A DNA stretch of 24,179 nucleotides from Xenoacremonium recifei (GCA_012184525.1 WOFQ01000148.1:1-24179); one strand, 5' to 3'; shown: positions 9,904 to 20,110, counted from the stretch's first letter. Notes: generated by a model not told the origin, from the letters alone. Program-made: numbers and translations.

Positions 9904-11698
9904 TTATTCGTCCCGAATTCTCTGATCTTCCCTATTCAGCTCATCAACCGCCCTCGAGTCTAAATTTGACAAGATGTCCAAGAGCTCTGTTAAGTACGCC
10001 TTGGAGCGAGTTTGGATGGTGACGTGGTTGTAGTTTTGGATTATTTCTAACAAAGTGCTTCCTACTCTCCGAAGTCTTTCGATCTAACATGGACTGGATC
10101 AGTTTAAGTATCAAGAATTTCATTTGTGCGCTTACAATCGGCTCGCCTTGAACCTTAAGGCATATTTCAGGTACCTTCCGTAGCTCGACGAGAAAGTCGC
10201 GAATGATGTCCACTTTTCTCATCATCAAAGTGAGTTCATTATTACTGAGACCTATGATTTCTGGCAAGTTGCGCTGTATTGCCTCCTGAAGTAGAGTAAG
10301 GCGAAAGCAGTGATATCCTAGCATGATACTGCTCCGCTGAACCTGGAAACATGTTTTCTGGAAATTAGCTGCTTCCGCGGCCTCCGAAAAGTCAAAGGTT
10401 TCCAACTGCTGAAGCCAGGGGGGTAATTCATCGATCAGGCTCGTGAAATCCAGGAACTTTTGCGTCAGCTCCAGTGGATGGCGAGGTGGTATCTCGGGCC
10501 TCGTCTCCGCAATATGGGTCTCGTACGCTTTCAGTGCCAATGTGAGACTCGCAGCGGAAGACCAAATTCTCCGAAGAATATGATAGCCAGCAATGACTCG
10601 ATTCTCGAATGAGGCAGGGCATCGATCGTCTATATGGATAAGGAGCGTGGGATCTCCCTCGCCTTCTGGAGCCAAGGTCATATTACCATCAAAAAACAGC
10701 TCATGGAGCACTACTGCACGATTTTTCAAGACAATGGCAGCCTGATCAGAAACGTATAAGTGCCAAAACCGGAAGCGCAACAGCTTCGTTTCCAGCGGGT
10801 CATCGCGTTTGACTGCTTCCTCGTCGTATAAACGCATACGATGAGCTAAGGTGGTAGCCTGGCTGCATAACTGCCAGGCTACCCCGGTCTTGCCAGTTGC
10901 ATGTTGAAGTGCGGTCGACTGCAGCATCCTCACAAGCAGCGAGCTCGAGTCGGGATTTTCTAAATCGAAGTCTTCATATTCTCTTAACGTGTTTCGAGAT
11001 GCGTCTAGTAAAGGTCGAAGGATTTGGTTTCTGTATGGCAGCAAGACTGGTGGCATCACCGCAGCCACGGCTGCACATGTTGCGGTGAGAGACGCAAACG
11101 CTCTGAGGTGACTGATCCGTTGTAGCTCATCCTGGGTAAAGTATCCAACAGGAGGCGAGTCGCTACCAAAGTAATAGAGAACACTTTCTCGAAGCATCAG
11201 CTCCTCAATGATAGGAGCCGTGGGGAATATGTATTGGATGTAAAGGTCGATGCAACGTTCTGCAATGTCTCGAAGATGCACGTGGGGCAGGGAAGATCCA
11301 ATGCTGCTCCGTAAACACTGCCAGACTACCAGGGCCTGAGAAGTCTGCTCCAGTGACCCTGGTGCGCCGGGGACGGAGGAAACGATTGAGTTAGGAGATG
11401 CCCATGAAACAGCTGAGATATGCTGGTCAATCACCTGTGATATTGGACTTTCCTGCCTTGGAGCCGAGGCTGGGCTGCCGCTCTCCATGTGACTTTCATG
11501 AGTAGCCGTTCCGGTACTGTTGCTTGAATGCGGCGATGATTGACTGTCTAGGAGCCGGCGAGAGACTTTAGGGCCACGTTGCTTGGGGAGAACCGTATAA
11601 TGACAAGCGATATCGGAGACGCAACATGTTCCACATGGCTGTGTACCGTTGCATTTTACCTTGCGTCGCTTACAGGAATCACAGGCACGAGATGCCAT
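9904..11698 (-). CDS. Zn2Cys6 transcription factor, N-terminal cluster
   Basis: Nuclear regulator of 580 residues from two exons, 11698-10136 and 10083-9904. The zinc cluster is at the very N-terminus and canonical: Cys6-x2-Cys9-x6-Cys16-x5-Cys22-x2-Cys25-x6-Cys32. A Ser/Pro-rich linker follows (residues about 48-100) and then a long helical region. An unspliced reading frame continues to 9944, but the 52-nt GTAAGC...GTTAG segment (10084-10135) is better read as an intron. Once it is removed, the C-terminus becomes a leucine-rich helical tail (S-T-L-L-E-I-I-Q-N-Y then Y-L-T-E-L-L-D-I-L-S-N-L-D-S-R-A), typical of such regulators, ending at a TAA at 9904. The gene sits just downstream of and on the same strand as the GH3 gene, so control of the glycoside and sugar genes to its right is plausible but unproven. 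Confidence 0.87.
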
Positions 11699-12094
11699 AA
11701 TGAAAAGGGACGCTCGGTATAATTAGGAATCGATGCCACGGCGGGGCCAACTTGGATATTTGCCCGAGGAGAAATCCAGGGGTTTAAAAACGACTAGAGA
11801 AGATGAGGTATGGAGGGTTGAGTGTTATGACTCGGCGAGTGGAGCTGAACCGGAATGAATTACAAGTGATGTGTCACGCGCCGAAACCAAGTGAGCAAGG
11901 AGTATTTTACGATCAAGTACTAGCCCTATGACTATCGGTTACAGTTTCCATAAACTATTAGATCACAGTTTGATTATGTCCGCAAACGCAATAAATTATT
12001 ATTTCATACATAATGAAAAAGTGTATGTTTCACCTCTATCATTTTAAAGTTCAAGATTGTCTCTCTATACCTTACTCAGTCCCTAGGGGGAGCG
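11699..12094. other. Intergenic: regulator promoter and GH3 terminator
   Basis: Contains the upstream region of the second regulator and the 3' end of the GH3 gene, both on the minus strand. A GCGGGG hexamer (about 11741-11746) matches the CreA consensus SYGGRG. The segment from 11950 to 12060 is very AT-rich and fits a 3' untranslated or poly(A) region for the GH3 gene. No gene is seen. Confidence 0.4.
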
Positions 12095-14796
12095 CTATAT
12101 TCCATTCCATGTATAATTCTTCTCCAGCTCAAACTGCCTTCGTAAAACTGTGTCTGAAGGTGCAGCACTCTTCGAAATAATGACCTCAAAAGTCCCTTTC
12201 TCTGCTAACCAGTGTCCTTCCCCCGATTCCCAAAATGAAAGTGCATACTGATCTAATGTTACCGCCACAGTCTGCTTCTCGCCTCCCTCTAACCACACTT
12301 TTTTGAAACCCTTTAACTCTTTGACTGGTCTCAGTGAGCTACTCTCCTTGTCGGCGATGTAGACTTGCACAATTTCATGACCGCCGCGACTGCTAGTGTT
12401 TTCAACATCGACCAAGACTTGGAATGTCTGTTGCTCAAAAAGATCAACTTTCACCGAGACTTGAAGGTTTGAATACTCGAAACTGCTGTAAGACAGGCCG
12501 TGTCCGAAAGGGAACAAGGGAGTATTCCCAAGCTTTTCGTAGAAACGGTAACCCACAAAGACACCCTCACCGTAGACAATCTCGGAATTTCCCTTTCCAA
12601 AGTTTAGGAAGGTTGGGGTATCTTCCAAGCGTTGTGGAAAGGTTATAGAGAGCCGCCCGCTGGGATTTGTTTTGCCAAAAATAACATCGGCTATGGAGTT
12701 CCCCGTCTCCTGTCCGCCGAACCATGCGTGAACCAACGTGGAAACGTCGTCGGACCAGGGCATAAGGATGGGACACCCGGATTGCGTTATGACGATCTGG
12801 TATCTTTTGTGTCAGTTAACAGGATCATCGAAAGGTGTGGTTACAGGGTCCTTCTCGCTCACAGTCTTCGGGTTAGCCTTGATGACGCTAGAGATCAATC
12901 GGTCAACGTCTGGGGGCAGACTGAGCGACTTGCGATCATGTGCTTCACTTTCAAAGTCGGCGTTGAGCCCAGCCATCAAAATCGGCACGTCGACCTCTCT
13001 CGCCAACTTGACGGCTTCCTCGAGAGCTGTGATAGGGTCGATCTTTTCACAGCACCCAACTCGCAGACCTCCACAATTGAGAGCACCGACTCCTGCAACT
13101 GACCCTTCATTTCTCAGATAGACGAGGATCTCGTATTGTTTTCCTTTCTCTACCTGGATCTCCGCTGTGACCTCCATACTAGCCTGGTCAAACATAGGGG
13201 TTTGTTGCGTCTTCAAGGGCTGGCTGGTATATAGGTCAATTTTCTGTACCCCGTCGACAAATAATTTACCCTTGCCGAGAACACATAGCCCCAGCTGGAT
13301 ATTACATGTCTTAGTCGCAGAGTATATCGTTTTTGCCTGCAGCCAATAGGATCGTGGAACTCCGCTAGGAAGGTTATCGGCGAAGTACATCTGTGCTTGT
13401 GTAGTTATGACCGAAGCAACAGGCATAGCATCGGGATTAACCATCGGGTCTTCGCTGTACCAAGACACTGCATAACCTGGTTCCCCACTGTCCGGAGCAT
13501 TGATATTGTTCAAAAGTTGTGGCGTGAAAATATGAGCTATTTTCCAATTAATAATTTGGATCCAATCGGGGCCGAATGTGACTCACCATGGCACCCTATA
13601 GCCATTTTAACGTTGTCTGCCCCTATGAGATCGACGATGGCTTCGATTGGCCTGCTCACGTAATAGGGCGTCAAGTCAGCAGAACCGCCGCCGCCAACAC
13701 ATGGATCGATCATTGCTGGGCCAATCAGACCATACGTCTGTTGTTTCGTCGGATCAATGGGTAGAATGTTTTTTTCATTCTTCAACAAAACGATGGACTC
13801 TGCAGCTAGCTTTCGACAAAGCCCGCGTTTCTCACTCGTGTCACCACTGGGCTTCCCAGTCTCGGCATCATCCCTCCAAGGTTGCACCTTGTTAACAAGC
13901 TTCAACAGATTGCGAACGCCGGTATCAATAGCTGATTTTTTTACCTTGTTACTCATCACTGCCCATGCAAGAAGCTCTCCTCGCCATCTAGACGGGCCAG
14001 GCATTTCCAAGTCCATCCCGGCATTCAGTGATTCAGAAGTGCTGTAGGTTCCAAACCAATCACTCATAACAAGGCCGTCCCAGCCCCAGTCCTCTCGAAG
14101 AACTTTTTTCAACAGCCAGGGGTTCTCGGATGCATGAATCCCATTGATCTTATTATAAGCTGTCATGAATGCCCAAGGACTCGACCTTTTGACAGCAATC
14201 TGGAAGGGTAAAAGATGCACTTCGCGTAAAGTTCTTTCGGATGCACAGACGTCGTCTTCTATAGACATAGCTGATTGATCGTGTGCTGCAAAATGCTTGA
14301 TGGCAGAGGCGACGCGGTGCTTTTGGAGCCCATTAATGTAGGCTGATGCGATGTTACCGCTCAGCCATGGGTCTTCGCCAAATGCCTCGAAGCCCCGCCC
14401 TATGAGTGGTGATCGCTGAATACAGACTGTCGGTGCAAGGAGAACATGGCTTCTCTTCTCTTTCGCTTCAACCGCCAGTAGTTCTCCGACTTTGTGTATC
14501 AATTCAATGTCGAAGGTAGCTCCCATAGCAGTCGCTGAAGGCAACAGCATGCCGGGTGGGCCATTGAAGAAGCTCGTACCTCGGACCCCGTGTGGTCCAT
14601 CGGACGTCTATTCAATCGTCATATCTATCAGTTACTGTATCGCTCCCCCATAAAGGAATAAGTAACACACCGTAATAGCTGGAATACCAACTCGATCATT
14701 GGCAAAGGTAGACCATGTGTCGTTGCCAGCAAGTAACTTGACTTTCTCCTCTAGGGAAAGCTGTTGAATGACACTCTCAACGTCTATTTCGATCAT
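12095..14796 (-). CDS. GH3 beta-glucosidase with PA14 insert, intracellular type
   Basis: Retaining glycoside hydrolase family 3 enzyme that releases glucose (or another beta-linked sugar) from the non-reducing end. Exons 14796-14671, 14607-13587, 13536-12863 and 12796-12095 give 840 residues; introns are 63, 50 and 66 nt. The N-terminus (MIEIDVESVIQQLSLEEKVK) enters the catalytic fold at once, with no signal peptide, so the enzyme should be cytosolic. The barrel carries SDGPHGVRG, GRGFEAFGEDPWL, K-H-F-A-A-H-D, and the nucleophile Asp225 in GLVMSDWFGTYST. A PA14 domain (about residues 395-545) interrupts the second domain. The acid/base region GLNADFESEAHDR (about 573-585) has candidate glutamates 578 and 580. 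A fibronectin-III-like C-terminal domain includes PFGHGLSYSSFEYSNL. The layout matches the PA14-bearing Kluyveromyces BglI type. It faces a sugar transporter across a divergent promoter, which suggests that imported glycosides are cut inside the cell. Confidence 0.95.
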
Positions 14797-14973
14797 TTTG
14801 TCGTCTTAAGCGAAGACAAATGAATAGAAGAGCCGTTATCCTGAGAAATTTCTATGAAGAACAGACATCCCACCTTTTGACCTCCTGGGAGTAATTTTTC
14901 GTTTCTTACCACCACCTGCCATGGCAAATATGACTAAACAGAGGCCACGGAGCAATGGCGACCCTCATTTGTA

Positions 14974-14979
14974 CCGCGG
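14974..14979. promoter_or_regulatory. CCGCGG palindrome in the GH3 promoter
   Basis: An everted CCG/CGG pair with no spacer lies 178 bp upstream of the GH3 start. Everted CCG triplets are one class of Zn2Cys6 target, and two such regulators are encoded nearby. A 6-bp palindrome can occur by chance, so this is only a candidate. Confidence 0.25.
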
Positions 14980-15046
14980 GAGAATCCATTCGCCCCCCAA
15001 ATCCTCCGCAGAAGAACTCCATTCTAAACTAGAAGCGGATTCAGTA

Positions 15047-15144
15047 CCCGTTGGTCTCGGGTGGGTCAACCACACAGCCCAACTAAGGGCTCCGTCCCTT
15101 AGTTAGGGAAAAAATCCTCAGACTGGGACTAAATTTTCAGATAG
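15047..15144 (+). repeat. Left terminal inverted repeat of the MITE
   Basis: About 98 bp, matching the right end with 95 of 98 positions. It contains a nested hairpin, AACTAAGGG (15081-15089) and CCCTTAGTT (15096-15104) with a 6-nt loop, and a smaller GTGG/CCAC hairpin just outside it. Confidence 0.88.
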
Positions 15145-15565
15145 CCTGCTATAGAATTAAAAATAATAAAAAGCTATTTTATGCAATATTTTTGTAACGG
15201 GCTGGGCCCGTGGAGGAACCTCGGCTTACACTCTCGTTGGCAATATCGCTTACGCTTTTAGACCCACAGCTCGAGAACTCTAGAGCTCCCAAGCTGTGCT
15301 CCTATTCCTTTTCTCCTTTCTTTCCTCCTTAGCTTTAGGATACTCGTTCTAGTCATCCAGCTAGTTGTCAATATACTCAGTTAGACCGTTACATGTTCCT
15401 ACCTGCCACAGCTATATAAAATAATTAATAAAAAAGGAGTAGCTTTAATATATAGGGCTTAAAGATTAATATAGTTAGATTTATTATAAAAAGTATAAAT
15501 AGACTATTTAAAAAAGTGCTAAAACTTAATTTTAGTGATTTTAGGTATCTTTAAAGATCTAGTAG

Positions 15566-15663
15566 CTGTCTGAAAATTTGGTCCCAGTCTGAAGATTTTT
15601 TCCCTAACTAAGGGACGGAGCCCTTAGTTGGGCTGTGTGGTTGACCCACCCGAGACCAACGGG
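15566..15663 (-). repeat. Right terminal inverted repeat of the MITE
   Basis: Reverse complement of the left terminal repeat apart from three transitions near its inner edge. It ends CCAACGGG directly before the TA duplication at 15664-15665. Confidence 0.88.
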
Positions 15664-15703
15664 TATATCCCACACACGAAAGCCCGTGATCCAGACCACG
15701 AGT

Positions 15704-15714
15704 CGGCCCCACCG
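15704..15714. promoter_or_regulatory. CGG-N5-CCG motif in the first transporter's promoter
   Basis: An inverted CGG/CCG pair with a 5-bp spacer (cccca), about 310 bp before the transporter start and just outside the MITE. This geometry is a standard Zn2Cys6 dimer site. The spacer region also reads GTGGGG on the minus strand, a CreA consensus hexamer. Confidence 0.35.
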
Positions 15715-15844
15715 GCTTGAAAATCCTGTCACTCTCCCTTCCATGTCTAATGAAAATAAGCCACCAGCTGACCTTGTAACCTCGATACTATACTGGAGTC
15801 CCCAGACGTCAACCCACTACCCAGTGGGCTGACCACGGATATAG

Positions 15845-15856
15845 CTGGGGCCCCAG
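15845..15856. promoter_or_regulatory. Perfect double CreA site CTGGGGCCCCAG
   Basis: A 12-bp palindrome made of two abutting SYGGRG (CTGGGG) hexamers in opposite orientation, 165 bp upstream of the transporter start. Paired CreA sites are the functional form in carbon catabolite repression, so repression by glucose is the natural prediction. Confidence 0.6.
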
Positions 15857-15922
15857 ATTGATCATTGGACGGTTCGATCCAGTTTGGGGTTAAGATTTTC
15901 TTCCAATCTGGAACTTCGGTAG

Positions 15923-15931
15923 TATACATAA
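15923..15931 (+). promoter_or_regulatory. TATA-like element of the first sugar transporter
   Basis: TATACATAA lies about 90-98 bp upstream of the ATG at 16021, a usual distance for a short fungal leader. Confidence 0.4.
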
Positions 15932-16020
15932 GAGCCAAATGTTCTCCCACTTCGCAGTTGAGTAGTTTTCAACAACTTCCCGATACTTCAGATCTGATCA
16001 ATTGCAATTCAAATATCAAG

Positions 16021-17761
16021 ATGGCCAAGCCTGAGGAATACAGCTCCCAGCATGTGTCTGATCCCAAGATCGAAGAGGCCAATCGCCATCGAATCGCAGA
16101 CCTTGTACCTGACTATGGTAAGCCATGGTATATGGTACCTCATCTCAGGAGGCTAAATATCCTTCTCATTGTCCCTCTTCTTACTTCATATGTTTCTGGT
16201 TTTGATGGTAGCATGCTGAATGGCATGCAGAGCTTGCCCTATTGGAACTCGGGTTAGTATTCCATTCTTCTCCAGAGCGACATGGGTCATACTGAGTAAT
16301 GCTTTACGCAGATTTTAACAACCCATCTGGAAGTGTTCTGGGACTTGTTTCAACCATCCAGGTTATTGGTGGCATCGCAGGTCTACCTTTTGCCCCGGTG
16401 CTTGCGGACCGCCTTGGGCGTCGATACACCATGTTCATAGGATCTATCGTATTGATAGCTGGATCCGGGATTCAGGGCGGCGGAAGCAGTATTGGCACTT
16501 TTCTTGCCGGTAGGGGTTTGGTAGGTTGCGGAAGCAGCTTTATCGCCGTAGCTGCGGCCCCCATGATCGGAGAGCTAGCATATCCTTCGCATCGTCCAAT
16601 TATCACGTCCATCTACAACACTACTTGGGTAAGAACTATATTATCCCTCGTTCCTATCATAGAAAATAATCACCATCTAATGTCACGATAGTACCTGGGC
16701 TCCATCGTCGCGGCCTGGGTCACATACGGTACATTCAAGCTTGAAAGCAGTTGGAGCTGGAGGATCCCTTGTCTACTTCAGGCTTTACCTTCTCTCGTAC
16801 AGGCAATTTGTATCTTCTTCGTTCCAGAAAGCCCTCGGTGGCTTGTTGCGCAGGATCGTTGTGAGGAAGCTTTAAAGGTCTTGAGTCGATATCACTCGGG
16901 ATCTGAAGAGCCCAATGTGCTTGTACTCGCCGAAATGGCTGAGATAAAAAAGGCGATTGAAAACGAGAAAATTCAGAATACGTCTTCATATATGGACTTC
17001 TTCAAGACAGGTATGTTGGCCTATCCATTGCATTATATTCGGGTCTTCTGCCCGTAAGGAGACCGTGCTAAGTACTTGTATCAGCCGGAAATCGACACCG
17101 TTTGTGTATCTGCGTTTCTATGGGTTTCATTATCCAGTGGTGTGGAAACGGTCTTGTGTCATACTATCTGGTCCAAGTTCTCAAGTCCGTTGGTATCACC
17201 AATGGAGAGACCCAAAACATCATTAACGGGGTGCTGCAAATCTTCAACTATATCATCGCAATTGCAGCCGCGTTACTTGTCGACCGTGTTGGCAGGCGCC
17301 TGATGTTTCTGTCATCAATTGCAGGAATGACCCTTGCCTTCGTTATCTGGACGGCTGTTTCTGCCCAGAATGAACAGCAGGACTTCCACAACAAGGGCCT
17401 CGGGATTGCTGTTGTCGTCATGATATTTGTCTTTTTCTTTTTTTACAATATCGGCATGAATCCCATCCCGATGGCCTACCTACTAGAAGTCCTCCCATAC
17501 ACACTTCGAGCAAAGGGGTTGACTATATTCAATGTCTCTCAATTCTCTAGCTCAGTCTTTAACGGCTTTGCGAATCCAGTAGCGCTTGAAGCTATTGGGT
17601 GGAAGTATTATATCGTTTTTGCATGCCTTCTTGTCGTTTGGGGGCTTGTTATCTGGTTTTTCTTCCCTGAAACTCGACACTTGAGTTTGGAAGAAGTGTC
17701 GATTATTTTTGATGGAGAGAACGTTCTTCAAGATAACGATATTAAAGAAGCCAAGAATTAG
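16021..17761 (+). CDS. MFS sugar porter (lactose permease/cellodextrin-transporter-like)
   Basis: Twelve-helix plasma-membrane symporter of the sugar porter family, probably proton-coupled. Exons 16021-16252, 16312-16628, 16692-17010 and 17085-17761 give 514 residues; introns are 59, 63 and 74 nt. Family signatures are SGFDGSMLNGMQ in helix 1, LADRLGRRYT between helices 2 and 3, GRGLVGCGSSF, FVPESPRWLVAQDR before the central loop, VDRVGRRLMFL, P-M-A-Y-L-L-E-V-L-P-Y-T-L-R-A-K-G and F-F-P-E-T-R-H-L-S-L-E-E-V near the end. The joins restore WNS-DFNNPSGS, IYNTTW-YLGSIVA and DFFKT-AGNRHR. The sequence resembles fungal lactose/cellobiose permeases more than hexose carriers. That and the divergent cytosolic GH3 suggest a beta-linked disaccharide or glycoside substrate; the substrate itself is inferred. 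Confidence 0.93.
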
Positions 17762-19924
17762 CGCTTAGCATAGGGTTTATTACACGGACTCTATACCGGC
17801 TTTTCAACTTCACGAGGGTTCTGATTAGTACTGCACGCTGCCCCTAGATAAGGCCGACATTATAAAGGCTGGTCTTGATTTCATAGAAAAATCACGGAGG
17901 CAGTCTCTATACACTTACTTCTCCATCACTCATCTCAGTTATCCTAAAAGAAAAGACACATTAAACATATACAATATATGTCCATGATGATTGGGTTAAA
18001 TGAGGAACATGATAGAGGATATCCGATTGATGGATGGTAAAAATCCAAGACCTTGGACGCGAAGGAGCAATCTAATCAATCGAGCCTTTTAAAACATATG
18101 AGTAACAGCCGCGACAGAGCATATGAGTTCTAGACCACACGTGAAACTTGCTTTTACACTTAGACGTCAATCCAACAGGTCTTATGCTTCTAGTTTAGTA
18201 TGGTAGTTCTTCCCGCTCTATTCAATTCCTTCTCTTCTTCATCGTCATAGTGGTGAATCAATGACATAAATCGAGGTGACTTCGCTTATAAGTGTAGGAA
18301 TTTGCCGCTAAAATACAGTTTCATTAACATTATCCAAAAGAGACTTTCTCAAGGTGAATACATTGTTGGAACCAAAGATCTAAGTTTCTAATCAAATACC
18401 AGGGATTTGTGAGCAAAGCAACCATCTCATGGAGTTTTGGTTTGAAGCGTTCGAAATGGTCCCTGGGCACAACTCGTTACAAGATAAGTCCATGGGAGTT
18501 CCAGGATCGCCCAAAGAGGAAATTTGGGGGGGCGGGAACGGAAGGAGGAAGAGGGTTCTCTAAAAGCTTAGGGTTTGAACACCGGGAGCTGTAATGCCAC
18601 TTGCTGGAGGGGTATCATGGAAAAACTCCATGAAAAACTCATCGGGCAGACAGATACTATTCAGTGTCGTCGTCAACATGGTCCTGAGTATTCTCCCACT
18701 ACTGCATCACTTATGGAAGGGAACTTTATATCAGTGCAGAAACTACTTAAAATGAAGTTAGTAGGCCTGGAACTATGAAGTCGGCTGACGGTTTTGCTGC
18801 AGGCGGAAAGGAGCTCCATGATATCCGTGTTCGATTAGATACTCCTGCATGAGCGTGCGTGGATATATTACCGACACCATCGAACCCGTAAGCTTAGGAC
18901 TCATAAGCGAAGAACTGAGCTTTAGCACGGCCACTTTCATCAAGCAAAAGTTCTTTTATGATGGAAGCTTAATTCAATTCGTCATCATTTTTGCAGAAGG
19001 GTAGAGTTTTATCTCTGGAAAGGGCACCGAATAACTGACGACGACGTTGTTTGAAACCTTGATCCTGGTTAAGCACCATCGCCCTACGGATCATCCTGAA
19101 GCTATTGTCGGGTTTTTGGCTGTCGTATCGGCGTTCTCGATGAAAAGGTCCGGCTCGTCCACAGACCGCGTGACTTGCGAGTCTGCCAGAGTCTTAAGAG
19201 CAACCTGACCACCTTCAGCCAGTGTTGTGACTACATCCGGGACTTTTGGGATTTCGAAAGGGAAGGAAGCCTGTGGTTTTTGAGTTTCTCACTAGCTCTG
19301 GTGCGAAGATGATGTGTAACGGACACTTTTGAAATACGAGTTATAGAATATTTGCGTTTAAAAGTACGTGGGCAAAGATTGGGGATAAGATCTTCTTGCC
19401 TTATGAAAAAAGAATGTCGCATTTATCGAGCAGAAAGCTAGGTAACCTGCTTCATGTAAGAAGCCGAGCTATAGGCCAATCGGGGATGCTTACATCCATG
19501 GTGACATGTATGGTAAGTCAACCAAGCCTGATAGTGGTCGGAGGACATTGCTCTAGTGTACTTACGAGTGGACAACAACAATATTCTGCGATTGTGGTCC
19601 CAAGACTTTTGAACTTATGCCGGTGCGAAATACTACATTTGTGACCATCTCCGATATGGCTACAGCAGTACTACGCCGTTATGCATCTCCGCCCTCTTAA
19701 TTAGCTTTCGAGTCTAAGTATGAGAGGCAATTTCTAGTCTCCACGAGAGCTCGATTTTGTCACAGTATTCGTAGCCTTTTTAGCGACAAGGAAGGATCAA
19801 GACTCCACCCGCGATTGCGAGTTGTAGTCCGCATATAGTAATGATCTCCTCGACGCCCTAGTGCTCTCCGCAATAAAGACTGGGCTGCCTCGTCTCGAGG
19901 GCACTCACGTGTTGTTTGCTTAAT

Positions 19925-19973
19925 CTGGGGTAAGACTCCTTGGGTCTGGAGTACCGGGGTTAACTTACCCCAG
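19925..19973. promoter_or_regulatory. CreA-site cluster within a 10-bp-arm inverted repeat
   Basis: Four SYGGRG hexamers fall within 49 bp: CTGGGG (19925-19930), CTGGAG (19946-19951), CCGGGG (19954-19959), and CTGGGG on the minus strand (19968-19973). The outer two lie in the arms of a perfect inverted repeat, CTGGGGTAAG (19925-19934) and CTTACCCCAG (19964-19973). A second nested pair, TGGGTCTGG/CCAGACCCA, overlaps it. The cluster is about 140-185 bp before the transporter start and about 50 bp above its TATA box, which fits glucose repression. Confidence 0.6.
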
Positions 19974-19979
19974 ACCCAT

Positions 19980-19987
19980 CCGTTCGG
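19980..19987. promoter_or_regulatory. Everted CCG-N2-CGG motif in the second transporter's promoter
   Basis: CCGTTCGG lies between the CreA cluster and the TATA box. It could be a Zn2Cys6 dimer target. Short motifs are weak evidence alone. Confidence 0.25.
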
Positions 19988-20022
19988 ATCAATGATCGCG
20001 AGGCCTCTTAGCCAGGATGACT

Positions 20023-20029
20023 ATATAAG
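20023..20029 (+). promoter_or_regulatory. TATA box of the second sugar transporter
   Basis: TATATAA lies 82-88 bp upstream of the ATG at 20111 in an otherwise mixed sequence. Position and composition fit a core promoter. Confidence 0.6.
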
Positions 20030-20110
20030 TGGGAAATATGTCTCCTATAGATTCAATTTTGGTTACCTTTAACATTTATTTTGCACTGTATCTTGCCATC
20101 CATCTACAAC

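Larger units (their letters stand above)
15047..15663. mobile_element. 617-bp MITE of the Tc1/mariner (TA target) type
   Basis: A non-autonomous DNA transposon relic. It begins CCCGTTGGTCTCGGG and ends with the reverse complement. The terminal inverted repeats are about 98 bp (15047-15144 and 15566-15663) with three mismatches. It is flanked on both sides by TA (15045-15046 and 15664-15665), the target duplication of the Tc1/mariner/Fot1 superfamily. The interior (about 15150-15560) is AT-rich, full of stops and encodes no transposase. High terminal identity suggests fairly recent activity of a family whose transposase lies elsewhere. It has inserted between the divergent GH3 and transporter genes. 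Confidence 0.9.
17762..20110. other. Gene-poor 2.3-kb stretch with decayed coding-like pieces
   Basis: No intact gene is supported. Several segments look like broken coding DNA: plus strand 18775-18851 (a frame reading GFAAGGKELHDIRVRLDTPA then a stop), followed in another frame by a 51-codon ORF from ATG 18849 to 19004; minus strand about 19092-19280 (a frame containing KVPDVVTTLAEGGQVALKT and SVDEPDLFIENADTT); minus strand about 19570-19625 (KVLGPQSQNIVVVHS ending at a possible GTAAGT donor); and minus strand about 19789-19850 (EIITICGLQLAIAGGVLIL, like a membrane helix). I cannot assign a family. Frames change strand and are broken by stops and frameshifts, so these may be remnants of more than one lost gene or chance. 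The last 200 bp is the promoter of the next transporter. Confidence 0.4.

Noticed and set aside
9944..11698. Single-exon 584-residue version of the second regulator
   Set aside because: Its last 60 or so residues come from reading through a 52-nt intron; the spliced form gives a family-like C-terminus.
15150..15560. A transposase gene inside the MITE
   Set aside because: The interior is about 410 bp, AT-rich and stop-dense in all frames; nothing resembles a DDE transposase.
19789..19880. A separate truncated MFS transporter gene on the minus strand
   Set aside because: Only one helix-like stretch of about 20 residues is visible, bounded by stops; a single hydrophobic segment is not enough to name a family.
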